From: Crossiella sp. S99.2
GTDB lineage: Bacteria; Actinomycetota; Actinomycetes; Mycobacteriales; Pseudonocardiaceae
NCBI RefSeq assembly: GCF_023094165.1
Contig: NZ_JALMDK010000004.1
Location: 372,001-436,000, forward strand
DNA length: 64,000 nucleotides
Direction: 5' to 3'
Shown here: positions 24,733-33,195 of the stretch, in pieces
How the letters are laid out: each line of letters opens with the position of its first letter
Numbering within the stretch: the first letter of the stretch is position 1
Position numbers and translations under genes: made by a program
The notes under the pieces: generated by a model
Told to the model about the DNA's origin: nothing
The model's input: the letters and a program-made list of their open reading frames with translations, nothing else
Databases searched by the model: none

Positions 24733-27030
24733 ATGCCCAGGATCAACTCCGCGCTGTCCCGGGGCCGCCGTGTCCTGGCCGCCGGCGCGACCCTGCTGCT
24801 CCTGCCCCTGCTCGGACTCACCGCCCTCGCCCCGGTCGCCAGCGCCGCGCCCGGACTGACCGCGACCTTCTCCAGTGCTGACATGGGGTCCTGGAAACAG
24901 GGCAAGTACATCGTCGGCAATCCGACCACCGCGGCGATCACCGGGTGGAAGATCGAGTTCGACCTGCCCGCCGGCACCACGCTGAGCAACACCTGGTACG
25001 GCAAGTCCACCGTGTCCGGCAACCACGTCACCATCGACAACGAGCACTACAACGCCAGGGTCAACGGCGGCGCGAACACCGAGCCGTACAGCCCGATGTT
25101 CCAGCTCAACGGATCCGGGGCGCCCGCGAACTGCCGGATCAACGGCAACAAGTGCGACGGCGCGGCCGATCGCGGGCCGGCGGCGCCGACGGATCCGCGC
25201 GGCACCGGCAAGACCACCAAGACCGCGACGCTGGCCTGGACCGCGGCAGTGGCCGGGGACTTCCCGGTGGCGGGCTACGAGATCGCCGGCGGACCGGCCC
25301 TGGTGTCGGTGACCGGGACCTCGGGCACGGTGGCCGGACTGACGCCGAACACCGACTACAGCTTCACCGTCAAGGCCCGCGACACCAGGGGCAACCTCTC
25401 CCCCGCCAGCGCCGCGGTGACCGTGCGCACCAACAACCCCGGCGACGACACCCAGCCGCCGACCGTGCCCGGCAACCCGCGCAGCACCGGCAAGACCTCG
25501 ACCAGTGTCGCGCTGGCCTGGAACGCCTCCACCGACAACTCGGGTATCGCGAACTACGACATATATCGCGACGGTGTATATGCCGCGACCGTGAGCGGCA
25601 CTTCGTCCACTGTGGACGGTCTGTCGCCGAGCACCGCGTACCGGTTCACCGTGCGGGCGCGGGACAACTACGACAACCTGTCCGCGGCCAGCGCCGAGGT
25701 GGCGGTGACCACCGACGACCTGGTCGGTGGCGGCAACTACGCCAGGGTCGGGTATTTCGTGCAGTGGGGCATCTACGGCCGCCAGTACTTCGTGCGCAAC
25801 CTGGACACCACCGGCGCCGCGGCCAAGCTGACCCACATCAACTACGCCTTCGCCAACATCGACCCGGTCAACCTGACCTGTCTGCAGGGCGTCACCAAGG
25901 GCACCAGCGCCAACCCGCAGGACCCCAACCAAGGTGACGGGGCGGGCGACGCCGAGGCCGACTACAGCAGGCCGTTCGCGGCCGGGCAGTCGGTGGACGG
26001 GGTGGCCGACACCGGCTGGGAGTCGTTGCGCGGCAACTACAACCAGCTGCGCAAGCTCAAGGCCAAGCACCCGCACCTGAAGATCCTGATCTCGCTGGGC
26101 GGCTGGACCTACTCGAAGTACTTCTCCGACGTCGCCGCGACCGACGCGGCCCGCAAGAAGTTCGTCACCAGCTGCCTGGACATCTACATCAAGGGCAATC
26201 TGCCGACCTACAACGGCGCGGGCGGCGCGGGTTCGGCCGCGGGCATCTTCGACGGCATCGACCTGGACTGGGAGTGGCCGGGCGCGGAAGGCCACGCGGG
26301 CAACCACATCAGCCCGAACGACAAGCGCAACAACACCCTGCTGGTCGCGGAGTTCCGCAGGCAGCTGGACGCGCTGGGCCAGCAGAACAAGAAGCAGTAC
26401 CAGCTCACCGCGTTCACCCCGGCCGACCCGGCCAAGGTCGACGCCGGCTGGGAGATCTCCGGCCCGGACCACGTCTTCAAATACCTCGACATGGCCAACG
26501 TCCAGGGCTATGACTTCCACGGCGCGGGCAGCGACAACTCCTGGGAGCCCAAGCGAGCCGGGCACCAGGGCAACCTGTACACCGACACCGAGGACCCGTA
26601 CAACTTCCACTTCAGCGTGGAGAACGCGGTCAACCACTACCTCAACGCCGGGGTGAACCCCCGCAAACTCACCATCGGCTTCGCCTACTACGGCCGTGGC
26701 TGGCAACAGGTGACCGACGGCGGTAAGAAGGGCGAGTGGCAGGCCGCGAACGGGGCCGCGCCGGGCCAGTTCGCCGAGGAGGCGGGCACCAGGGGCTACA
26801 GCAACCTGATCGCCAGCGTGCCGGGCATGACGATCTACCACGACGAGCAGTCGGTGGCCACCTACGGCTACACCGGCAACAACGGCCAGTGGTGGAGCTT
26901 CGACGACGCCTGGTCGATCGGCAAGAAGACCGCCTGGCTGAAGAGCAAGAACCTGTTGGGCGCGATGGTGTGGGAGATGTCCGGGGACACCGGCAGCCTC
27001 ACCACGGCGCTGGACAACGGACTGCGCTGA
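24733..27030 (+). CDS. Secreted chitinase (CBM2 - FnIII - FnIII - GH18)
   Basis: A 765-residue secreted enzyme. A signal peptide (residues 1-39, ending VASAAPG) precedes a CBM2-like chitin/cellulose-binding module (about 40-145, with GWKIEFDLPAG and NTWYG), then two fibronectin type III domains (about 152-240 and 246-332) and a GH18 domain (337-765). The catalytic motif FDGIDLDWEW places the acid/base Glu at 514, with Asp507, Asp510 and Asp512. It hydrolyses chitin extracellularly by retaining, substrate-assisted catalysis. The start has a GAGGGAGA site. The upstream DasR-type operator links expression to N-acetylglucosamine status. Confidence 0.95.
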   Translation: MPRINSALSRGRRVLAAGATLLLLPLLGLTALAPVASAAPGLTATFSSADMGSWKQGKYIVGNPTTAAITGWKIEFDLPAGTTLSNTWYGKSTVSGNHVTIDNEHYNARVNGGANTEPYSPMFQLNGSGAPANCRINGNKCDGAADRGPAAPTDPRGTGKTTKTATLAWTAAVAGDFPVAGYEIAGGPALVSVTGTSGTVAGLTPNTDYSFTVKARDTRGNLSPASAAVTVRTNNPGDDTQPPTVPGNPRSTGKTSTSVALAWNASTDNSGIANYDIYRDGVYAATVSGTSSTVDGLSPSTAYRFTVRARDNYDNLSAASAEVAVTTDDLVGGGNYARVGYFVQWGIYGRQYFVRNLDTTGAAAKLTHINYAFANIDPVNLTCLQGVTKGTSANPQDPNQGDGAGDAEADYSRPFAAGQSVDGVADTGWESLRGNYNQLRKLKAKHPHLKILISLGGWTYSKYFSDVAATDAARKKFVTSCLDIYIKGNLPTYNGAGGAGSAAGIFDGIDLDWEWPGAEGHAGNHISPNDKRNNTLLVAEFRRQLDALGQQNKKQYQLTAFTPADPAKVDAGWEISGPDHVFKYLDMANVQGYDFHGAGSDNSWEPKRAGHQGNLYTDTEDPYNFHFSVENAVNHYLNAGVNPRKLTIGFAYYGRGWQQVTDGGKKGEWQAANGAAPGQFAEEAGTRGYSNLIASVPGMTIYHDEQSVATYGYTGNNGQWWSFDDAWSIGKKTAWLKSKNLLGAMVWEMSGDTGSLTTALDNGLR

Positions 27031-27034
27031 CGCA

Positions 27035-27070
27035 ACGGCGGGGCGGGCCTGGGCAGGCTCGCCCCGCCGT
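27035..27070. terminator. Bidirectional terminator between chitinase and GT87 genes
   Basis: A GC-rich stem, ACGGCGGGGCG... (27035-27049) pairing with 27056-27070, about 15 bp with one G-U, six-base loop. It lies in the convergent gap four bases after the chitinase stop. Confidence 0.8.
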
Positions 27071-27093
27071 CAGCGGAGAAGTTCGGCGGCGCG

Positions 27094-28326
27094 CTAGGCG
27101 GCGCGGGCCGGGTCCGCCTGCACCGGCGCGGGCGCGGCGGGCGTGCCCTGCCGCAGCGCGTACACGCAGCCCGCCACGATGAACACCAGCGCCACCAGCA
27201 CATAGCTGTTGCCGAGCAGCTGCTCGCCCAGCGTCCACTTCAGCTCGCGATCGGCTTCCTTCGGCACCAGCTGGTGCCCGCCGATGCCGAAGATCACCGC
27301 CACCGGCAGCCCGATCGCCAGCAACCGGCCCCTGGCGTCCGCGTTCTGGGTGAACTTCACCACCAGGAACACCACCGCGGGGCCGATCCACACCCAGTGG
27401 TGCGACCAGGACACCGGGGAGGCCAGCAGGCCCGCGGTGGCCACCAGCAGCAGCGCCAGCAGGTCCTGGTCGGCCGCGCGCAGCCGGTACACCGCCAGCG
27501 CGGTCACCGCCACGATCACCGCGACCAGGGCCACCCACAGCACGGTGGAGTCCAGGCCGAGGCGGGAGATGACGCCGCGGACGGACTGGTTGGTGGCGTA
27601 GACCGGGGAGCCGATGCGGCCCGGGTCGGTCAGGGTCTGGAACCAGTACTGCATGGAGTTGCCAGGGGAGAGCAGGAAGCCAAGGGCGCCGAAGCCGAAG
27701 AAGGAGCCGACCGCGACGAACATCGGCTTCCACTGCACCTTCACCAGGAAGAACAGCAGGAAGGCCAGCGGCGTGAGCTTGATCGCGGCGGCCAGGCCGA
27801 TCATCATGCCGCGCGGCCACGGGGTCTTCTTCAGCAGGCAGTCGGCGGCGATCATGACCATCAGGATCAGGTTGACCTGGCCGAACATCAGCGTTTCGCG
27901 GATCGGCTCCAGCACCACGCAGACCAGGCCGACCGCCGAGGCGATGTACCAGGCCTTGCGGCGGTCCAGGCCGAGGCGCTGGCCGACCATGGCGCCGGTG
28001 CCGAACAGCGCGAGCAGGCTGACCACCACGAACAGCACCGCGCTGACCCAGAACGGCAGCAGCCCCACCGGCGCGAACAGCACCGCGGCCAGCGGGGGGT
28101 AGGTGAAGGGCAGCGGGAAGTCCAGGGTGAACGGGCGCGGGAAGCTCGGCTCGTACAGGCTCAGCCCGTTCAGCCAGGTCAAGCCGCCCGCGCGGTAGAC
28201 CTGCAGGTCGAGGTAGTAGAACGCCTTGCCGATGTTGAACAGCGTGATGACACCGAATCCCGCGGCCAGCATCAGGGCGACCACGGCTGGCAGTCGCCAG
28301 GCGGGCGCGGCAGTCGATGCTGACAT
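27094..28326 (-). CDS. GT87-family (DUF2029) mannosyltransferase-like membrane protein
   Basis: A 410-residue protein with about ten hydrophobic segments. LDLQVYRAGGLTWLNGLSLYE carries the aspartate-containing first loop typical of the GT87/GT-C alpha-1,2-mannosyltransferases that build lipomannan in mycobacteria, and FTYPPLAAVLFAPVGLLPF, FGQVNLILMVMI, IKLTPLAFLLFFLV and SPVSWSHHWVW are family signatures. It probably moves sugars from polyprenyl-phosphate donors on the outer face of the membrane. I chose ATG 28326; GTG 28350 is also in frame. It is convergent with the chitinase gene. Confidence 0.85.
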   Translation of the reverse strand: MSASTAAPAWRLPAVVALMLAAGFGVITLFNIGKAFYYLDLQVYRAGGLTWLNGLSLYEPSFPRPFTLDFPLPFTYPPLAAVLFAPVGLLPFWVSAVLFVVVSLLALFGTGAMVGQRLGLDRRKAWYIASAVGLVCVVLEPIRETLMFGQVNLILMVMIAADCLLKKTPWPRGMMIGLAAAIKLTPLAFLLFFLVKVQWKPMFVAVGSFFGFGALGFLLSPGNSMQYWFQTLTDPGRIGSPVYATNQSVRGVISRLGLDSTVLWVALVAVIVAVTALAVYRLRAADQDLLALLLVATAGLLASPVSWSHHWVWIGPAVVFLVVKFTQNADARGRLLAIGLPVAVIFGIGGHQLVPKEADRELKWTLGEQLLGNSYVLVALVFIVAGCVYALRQGTPAAPAPVQADPARAA

Positions 28327-28350
28327 GTTGACCTTGGAGATGTCCCTCAC

Positions 28351-28584
28351 CCCGAACTTCTGGCGGCGCTGCTACTCCGGGCGAGGGTACCCAACAGCGT
28401 TCTCACACCCGCGTCATGGGCGGTCGGGTGCGCCGTCACGTAGTTGTGACCGCGGGATCACCGCAGGTCATGGGACCCTGACAAGATGTGTGACTTTCCC
28501 ACGAGGATCCGTGTACGGACTGTGATCTACCCACACACGGTTGGCCTAGGAAACTAGTTCTCCTCAGCTACGAAAGCGCACGTT
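28351..28584. other. Gene-free promoter region
   Basis: About 230 bases between the GT87 gene and the antitoxin promoter/operator. No open frame with coding character. The DNA from 28490 to 28560 is unusually AT-rich for this window and probably holds the GT87 promoter, but I could not fix boxes with confidence. Confidence 0.4.
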
Positions 28585-28612
28585 TGCGCACAGATGAGCT
28601 ACTCTGTGCGCA
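28585..28612 (+). promoter_or_regulatory. Toxin-antitoxin operator and leaderless promoter
   Basis: A perfect 10-bp inverted repeat, TGCGCACAGA (28585-28594) and TCTGTGCGCA (28603-28612), overlaps a TACTCT box (28600-28605) and the A of the antitoxin ATG. A further GCGCAC half-site is at 28576-28581. The position fits autorepression by the antitoxin. Confidence 0.75.
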
Positions 28613-29196
28613 TGAGCATTGCGTTGGAGGATGTCTTGGCCAGAGCCGGATTGCGGGTCACCGCCACCGAGTTCCTGTCCCTGGTGGAGGACGCCGCACG
28701 CAAGCTGGCGCCGCCGCACCCGGACCCCGGGGCCTACTTCTCCGCAGATCAGCGCGCCGCGCTGGCCGCGGTCGGGGTCGACCTGAGTCCGCGGGCCGAC
28801 GGCGAGCGCGACCCGAGGGCGAAGGCGGTGGCCTCCCAGGCGGTGCTGCGCGACTCGGCGATGACCGTGGCCGAAGCGGCCGAACGGGTGGGCGTGGACA
28901 CCAGCCGGATCCGGCACCGGGTCAGCGCGGGCAGGCTCACCGGTTGGAAGGACCGCGGCGGCTGGCGACTGCCCGCCTGGCAGTTCACCGACAGCGGGGT
29001 GCTGCCCGGTCTGGGTATGGTGCTGGCGAAGGTGCCTGCCGACCAGCCCCAGATGGTGGTCGCGGCGTTCATGACGACCCCCCAGGAGGACCTGCTGCTC
29101 GGCGACCGGCCGACCTCCCCCCGCGACTGGCTGCTTGCCGGTGGTGACCCGCGCCGGGTCGCGACGCTGGCCTCGACGCTGGGGACGCCGGCCTGA
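28612..29196 (+). CDS. Antitoxin of RES/Xre toxin-antitoxin module
   Basis: A 194-residue protein. The central segment SAMTVAEAAERVGVDTSRIRHRVSAGRLTGWK is a helix-turn-helix, and the C-terminal FMTTPQEDLLLGDRPTSPRDWLLAGGDPRRVATLAS matches the Xre/MbcA/ParS toxin-binding region (DUF2384-like). The antitoxin neutralizes the adjacent RES-domain toxin and represses the operon. The N-terminus (about 85 residues) is longer than in minimal antitoxins. ATG 28612, six bases after a TACTCT box, is preferred over ATG 28594, which lies in the operator. Confidence 0.85.
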   Translation: MSIALEDVLARAGLRVTATEFLSLVEDAARKLAPPHPDPGAYFSADQRAALAAVGVDLSPRADGERDPRAKAVASQAVLRDSAMTVAEAAERVGVDTSRIRHRVSAGRLTGWKDRGGWRLPAWQFTDSGVLPGLGMVLAKVPADQPQMVVAAFMTTPQEDLLLGDRPTSPRDWLLAGGDPRRVATLASTLGTPA

Positions 29197-29258
29197 CGGT
29201 CCACTGAGACCACCCAGGTAAGCGACTTCACGCGAGACCAGCGAACAGGACACACGAC

Positions 29259-29915
29259 TTGGCCCGGCTTCCTCCGCCGCCGACTCCGGCTGCGCTGCAA
29301 GCGTTGCTGCGCCGAACCGAGGACGTCGTCGCCGTACATCGCGCGACCCGTCTGGTGCGCATCTTCGCCGCGGGCGGCACCCACCCTCAGCGGTGGAACT
29401 CCTTCCGGTACGCCGGACCGTTGCCCCACGCCCGGTTCGACCCGCACCCGGCCACCCTGGACGGCCGGCCGATCGAGACCCACGAACACGGCGTGCTGTA
29501 CTTCGGCCTGTCCGTGCGCACCAGCGTCGCCGAGGTCTACCAGGCGACCTCGACGGTGGACCGGCGCACCCGCAGCCCGCACCTGGTGGTGCTGCGCCCC
29601 CGCCGCACCCTGCGCCTGCTGGACCTCTCCGGCCTGTGGCCCACCCGGGCCGGCGCCTCCCAGTCGATCAGCACCGGCCCCAAGGACCGCACCCAGGCCT
29701 GGGCCCGCGCGATCCGCGCTGCCTACCCGGAGCTGGACGGGCTCTGGTACCGGTCCTCGATGGACACCGGCAATCCGGCCATCTGCCTGTGGGACCCACC
29801 AGGCATGAGCGCGCTGCCGATCGCCCCGGACGTGCTGCTGCCACTGGACCACCCGGGCCTGGACCTGCCCCTGGCCCGAATCTGCGAAGAACTCAACTAC
29901 ACCCTGCTCGGCTAA
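29259..29915 (+). CDS. RES-domain toxin (NAD+ phosphorylase-like)
   Basis: A 218-residue protein with the RES domain: RWNSFRYAGPLPHARFDPHP supplies the conserved Arg/Tyr, GVLYFGLSVRTSVAEVYQAT the Tyr and Glu, and LWYRSSMDTGNPAICLW the Ser. Characterised RES toxins such as mycobacterial MbcT deplete NAD+, by phosphorolysis in MbcT. It follows the antitoxin by 62 bases. The start is TTG 29259 after AACAGGA; no ATG or GTG fits the family N-terminus, and a weak start is common for toxins. A tandem repeat array starts 16 bases downstream. Confidence 0.85.
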   Translation: MARLPPPPTPAALQALLRRTEDVVAVHRATRLVRIFAAGGTHPQRWNSFRYAGPLPHARFDPHPATLDGRPIETHEHGVLYFGLSVRTSVAEVYQATSTVDRRTRSPHLVVLRPRRTLRLLDLSGLWPTRAGASQSISTGPKDRTQAWARAIRAAYPELDGLWYRSSMDTGNPAICLWDPPGMSALPIAPDVLLPLDHPGLDLPLARICEELNYTLLG

Positions 29916-29930
29916 GCCCCTCCCCGGAGT

Positions 29931-30036
29931 GTTGGCCGTTGTGGACGGCGAGTTGGCCGTTGTGGACGGTGTGTTGGCCGTTGTGGACGGTGTGTTGGCC
30001 GTTGTCGTACGGCACGTTGGCCGTTGTGGGACGGGA
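29931..30036. repeat. Five-copy tandem array of 21-22-bp units
   Basis: GTTGGCCGTTGTGGACGG-type units start at 29931, 29952, 29973, 29994 and 30016, with TGT, GA or CAC joining bases; the fourth has GTCGTACGG in place of GTGGACGG. Copies are almost identical, in direct orientation with no spacers. The array lies immediately 3' of the RES toxin gene. Confidence 0.9.
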
Positions 30037-30067
30037 CGGGGCGGGGCAGGGGGTGAAACCCCCATGA

Positions 30068-30231
30068 CGAGGGCTCTCGCGTGTTCTCCGTACGGCCTGG
30101 AGCATGCAGACCACACCTCACCGAGTGGCCCCAGCAACCTGCCGCCGCCAACACCGCCCAACACGACCGGGGCCGCTCGGTGAGGTGTGGTTGGCTGGCG
30201 GAAGGCCGTACGGAGAACACGCGAGCCCTCG
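30068..30231. repeat. Large imperfect inverted repeat, about 58-base arms
   Basis: Outer arms 30068-30098 and 30203-30231 (CGAGGGCTC...CTCCGTACGGCCT and its complement, one two-base bulge) and inner arms CCACACCTCACCGAG (30111-30125) and 30176-30190 (perfect 15 bp) are separated symmetrically by 12 unpaired bases; the loop is 50 bases. It would make a long hairpin or cruciform. No coding sequence is evident. Confidence 0.85.
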
Positions 30232-30470
30232 GAGCCACGCTGGAACCGGCCCCGGCAGCCTGCTCAGCCCCGCAACCCGCTCATCCCGGGTTTTGATCTG
30301 CCCCACCCCTCCGGTGGTCTGCCCGGCCGGCGAGGCCACCCTTTTCTGATCTTCGCCTCTGTTACTGAGAGGCAAGAGCGAAGATCAAGAGCCAGTGCTC
30401 GTGTGCGGTTGGAGTTTGAAAGCCACCCCGGCTGCCTGTCCCGGGCTTCGCCCGACCGCAGCGGCCTACG
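30232..30470. other. Gene-free stretch with small hairpin
   Basis: No credible gene. A 10-bp inverted repeat, TGATCTTCGC (30347-30356) and GCGAAGATCA (30378-30387), extended by CTCT/AGAG, is the only structure I see. The stretch lies between the large inverted repeat and reverse-oriented repeat units. Confidence 0.5.
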
Positions 30471-30600
30471 GCGTACGACAACGGCCAACGTGGCGTACAA
30501 CAACCGCCAAAGCCCCGTACGACAACGGCCAACACGCGTGGAGGGTTGAAACCCGCACTCGGCGTGTTGGCCGTTGTTGTACTTCGGTTTGGCTGTTGTG
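30471..30600. repeat. Inverted copies of the TTGGCCGTT repeat
   Basis: Reverse units CGTACGACAACGGCCAAC (around 30476-30493 and 30516-30533), a degenerate GTACAACAACCGCCAA copy, then forward GTGTTGGCCGTTGTTGTAC (30564-30582) and a degenerate TTTGGCTGTTGTGG. Arms 30517-30537 and 30562-30582 pair at 20 of 21 positions around a 24-base loop. It lies 3' of the acetyltransferase gene. Confidence 0.85.
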
Positions 30601-30602
30601 GG

Positions 30603-31127
30603 TCAGGCGGTGCGGGGGAGGTGGGCGGGGAGGCGGCGGCGGTAGCGGCAGGTGGGGATTTCCTGGTCCTGCAGGCAGTCGGTGCCGGTGGTGCCGTCGG
30701 GGCGCCAGCCGTGGGCCCGGTAGAAGTTGCGGGCGAGCATGTTGGCCTGGAAGACCCACAGTTCGGCGTGGGTGTGGCCGAGGGCGGCCAGGTGGCGCAG
30801 GCCGGCGTGGTGGACCGCGCGGCCGGCGCCGGTGCCCCACATTCTCGGGTCGCCGTAGAGGGCGATCAGTTCTCCGGTTGACTCCTCGGTCTCCCGGACC
30901 GCGCAGTACGCGCCGATCCGGCCGGTGCGGTCCTCGGCGACAAACACCGTGTCCGCTCCCGGCCTGCTCAGCCAGGTCTCCCAGCCTGGGGCTCGGCGCT
31001 GCGGGCTCATCTGGTCGAGCAGCTCGTCAGCGACGATGCCTCGATAGGCGTACTGCCAGCTCAACACGTTGATACGGGCGATCTCCGCCGCATCCGCCGG
31101 TTCTGCCTGGCGCACCGTCCATGTCAT
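30603..31127 (-). CDS. GNAT-family N-acetyltransferase
   Basis: A 174-residue single GNAT domain: MTWTVRQAEPADAAEIARINVLSW at the start, GELIALYGDPRMWGTGAGRAVHHAGL as the acetyl-CoA-binding loop (variant of Q/RxxGxG/A), and ELWVFQANMLARNFYRAHGW as the C-terminal strand and helix. Family members acetylate amines on antibiotics, amino acids, polyamines or protein N-termini; the acceptor is unknown. The gene is followed at its 3' end by a repeat cluster and preceded by the S9 peptidase gene on the same strand 72 bases away. Confidence 0.87.
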   Translation of the reverse strand: MTWTVRQAEPADAAEIARINVLSWQYAYRGIVADELLDQMSPQRRAPGWETWLSRPGADTVFVAEDRTGRIGAYCAVRETEESTGELIALYGDPRMWGTGAGRAVHHAGLRHLAALGHTHAELWVFQANMLARNFYRAHGWRPDGTTGTDCLQDQEIPTCRYRRRLPAHLPRTA

Positions 31128-31199
31128 GACAAGAGCCTGCGGGACGGCACCGGGTCCGGGCCAGGGAATTTCCCGTTCGGCCCCGGTGCGAGGCCCCGA

Positions 31200-33146
31200 T
31201 CAGCCCAAATGGCGGGACCACCACTCCAGGACCGCCTCGAAACGCTGCACCCGGTGTTTCGGCCGCCCGCCCCGGGTGAGTTCGTGGCCCTCGCCGGGGA
31301 AGAGCAGCATCTCGGTCGGGGTGCCGTTGCGGCGCAGGGCCACGAACATCCGCTGCGCCTGCTCCAGGGGACACCGCCAGTCCTGTTCGGAGTGCGCGAT
31401 CAGGAACGGGATGGTGATCTGGTCGGCATAGGTCAGCGGGCTGCTGCGGCGCTGGGTTTCCTCGTCCGCGCAGTAGTCGTTGGCGAAGGACCAGCCGATG
31501 TCGGAAGAGCCGACGAAGGAGTCCCAGGCGTTGAGCGCGCGTTCGCTCCAGGCCGCCACGAACCGCTCGCCGTGCTTGGCGGCCAGGATGCCGGTCATCA
31601 GGCCGCCGTAGGAGCCACCCATCACGCCCACCCTGGCCGCGTCCAGCTCGGGCAGTTCCAGGGCCGCGTCCAGCAGGGCGAGCAGGTCGCCGGTGTCCTC
31701 GACGGTGCCGAAGCCGGGGCCGGCCAGCACCGCGCCGTGCGCCTGGCCATAGCTGGCCGAGCCGCGCGGGTTGCCCAGCACCACCGCGTACCCGGCCGCC
31801 GCGTAGACCTGGGCCTCGTCGAAGAATCCCCTGCTGTAGAAGCGGAACGGGCCACCGTGGATGTTGAGCAGCACCGGGTGCGGGCCGGGGCCCTCGGGCA
31901 GCATCACCCAGCCGTGCACCGGGTAGCCGTCGGGGGCGCTGGTGCTGATCTCCCGCCAGCCGAGCAGGCCCTTGGCGCGGAACTCGGCGTTGAACTCGGT
32001 CAGCGTGACCGGTTTCTCGCCAAGCCGGACCAGTTCGCCTGGATCGTCCACAGTGGACACCACGGCGACCGTGCGACCGCCGTGCGCGGTGAAGCCGAGC
32101 ACCGCGGCGTCCTCCCCCGCCAGCAGCGGCAGCTCGTCCAGGAGGGCTTCCTTGGCACCGGTGGGCACCAGCCGGATCTGCACCGCGCCCCGGTGCGCGA
32201 CCGGCACCAGCACGCCGCCCTCGACCGGCACCGGCGGGCCGGGCGCGCGTTCCACCGCGACCGTCTCGGTGTCGGTCAGCCGCAACGGCTCCCCCGGCTC
32301 GCCGGACAGGCGCAGCGGGGCCGACCACAGGCCGGGGTTGAGCGCGACCGCGCGGCCGGTGAAGTGCTCGCCGTTGTAGTAGACCGTGTCGCCGTCGGCG
32401 GTCGGGTACTCCGCGGTGCCCGCGCTGCGCACCACCAGCACCGGCTCACCGCCGGAAACCGGCACCGCGTAGACGTCGGTGTGCAGCGAGTCGCCGTCGG
32501 TGCCCAGTGCGCGCTGGGCGGTGAAGAGCACGTGCCGCCCGTCCGGGGTGAAGCTGGGGTCGGCGGCGTCCACGGACAGCTCGGTGAGCCGCCGCGGCGG
32601 GCTGGGCACGCCATCGGGGCCGGGCAACTCGGCCACGTGCACCTGGGCCGGGCGGTCGCCGATGAAGCCGATGCCGTCGAAGCGATAGCTGAACCGGGTG
32701 ATCCGGCGCGGCACCTCGGCCTCCGGGCCGACGCCCGCGGTGGTCCCGTAGCGGCCCGGTTCGGGCACCCGGGCGGTCCAGGTCAGCGACCGCGAGTCCG
32801 GCGCCCAGGCGGGCACTCCGGCCCCCAGCGGCAGGTCGGTGAGCCGGACGGCCTCACCGCCTGCGGTGGGCAGCAGGTAGAGCTGGGGTTTGGCTGCGGT
32901 GCCGGAGTCACCGGCCACCCGCAGGAAGGCCACCCACTGGCCGTCCGGGGAGATCCGGGGCTGGGTGTCGGCGCGGCCGCCGGTGATCCGCCGGGGCGTG
33001 CCACCCGGGGTCAGCGGCACCCGCCACAGGCCGCCGCGATAGGCGTCGGCCTGCAGGTCCGGACTGGACACGGCCACCACGAGCGTGTCGCCGTGCAGGG
33101 CCGGGATTCCGGGAACTCGCAGAAAAGGAAGATCCTCCGGGCGCAT
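31200..33146 (-). CDS. S9-family prolyl-oligopeptidase-type peptidase/acylaminoacyl peptidase
   Basis: A 648-residue protein with an N-terminal beta-propeller (residues 1 to about 370, TolB-like repeats such as DTQPRISPDGQWVAFLRV and DPSFTPDGRHVLFTAQ) and a C-terminal alpha/beta-hydrolase domain. The triad is Ser512 in MGGSYGGLMTG, Asp589 in HSEQDWRCP and His621 in GEGHELTRGG. No signal peptide is evident, so it is probably cytoplasmic and degrades short or acylated peptides. ATG 33146 is supported by a TAGCTT box seven bases upstream (33154-33159), a leaderless pattern; TTG 33155 lies in that box. Confidence 0.92.
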   Translation of the reverse strand: MRPEDLPFLRVPGIPALHGDTLVVAVSSPDLQADAYRGGLWRVPLTPGGTPRRITGGRADTQPRISPDGQWVAFLRVAGDSGTAAKPQLYLLPTAGGEAVRLTDLPLGAGVPAWAPDSRSLTWTARVPEPGRYGTTAGVGPEAEVPRRITRFSYRFDGIGFIGDRPAQVHVAELPGPDGVPSPPRRLTELSVDAADPSFTPDGRHVLFTAQRALGTDGDSLHTDVYAVPVSGGEPVLVVRSAGTAEYPTADGDTVYYNGEHFTGRAVALNPGLWSAPLRLSGEPGEPLRLTDTETVAVERAPGPPVPVEGGVLVPVAHRGAVQIRLVPTGAKEALLDELPLLAGEDAAVLGFTAHGGRTVAVVSTVDDPGELVRLGEKPVTLTEFNAEFRAKGLLGWREISTSAPDGYPVHGWVMLPEGPGPHPVLLNIHGGPFRFYSRGFFDEAQVYAAAGYAVVLGNPRGSASYGQAHGAVLAGPGFGTVEDTGDLLALLDAALELPELDAARVGVMGGSYGGLMTGILAAKHGERFVAAWSERALNAWDSFVGSSDIGWSFANDYCADEETQRRSSPLTYADQITIPFLIAHSEQDWRCPLEQAQRMFVALRRNGTPTEMLLFPGEGHELTRGGRPKHRVQRFEAVLEWWSRHLG

Positions 33147-33195
33147 GCGGGCCAAGCTACCCGCCCGGAGGACCTTCCCTCGAGCCTTGCCGGAA

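Noticed and set aside
29931..30036. CRISPR array
   Set aside because: Units are contiguous with no variable spacers, 21-22 bp long, and no cas genes are present.
30068..30231. IS or transposon terminal repeats
   Set aside because: No transposase frame lies between the arms and no target-site duplication is evident; a non-autonomous element remains possible and is reported as a finding.
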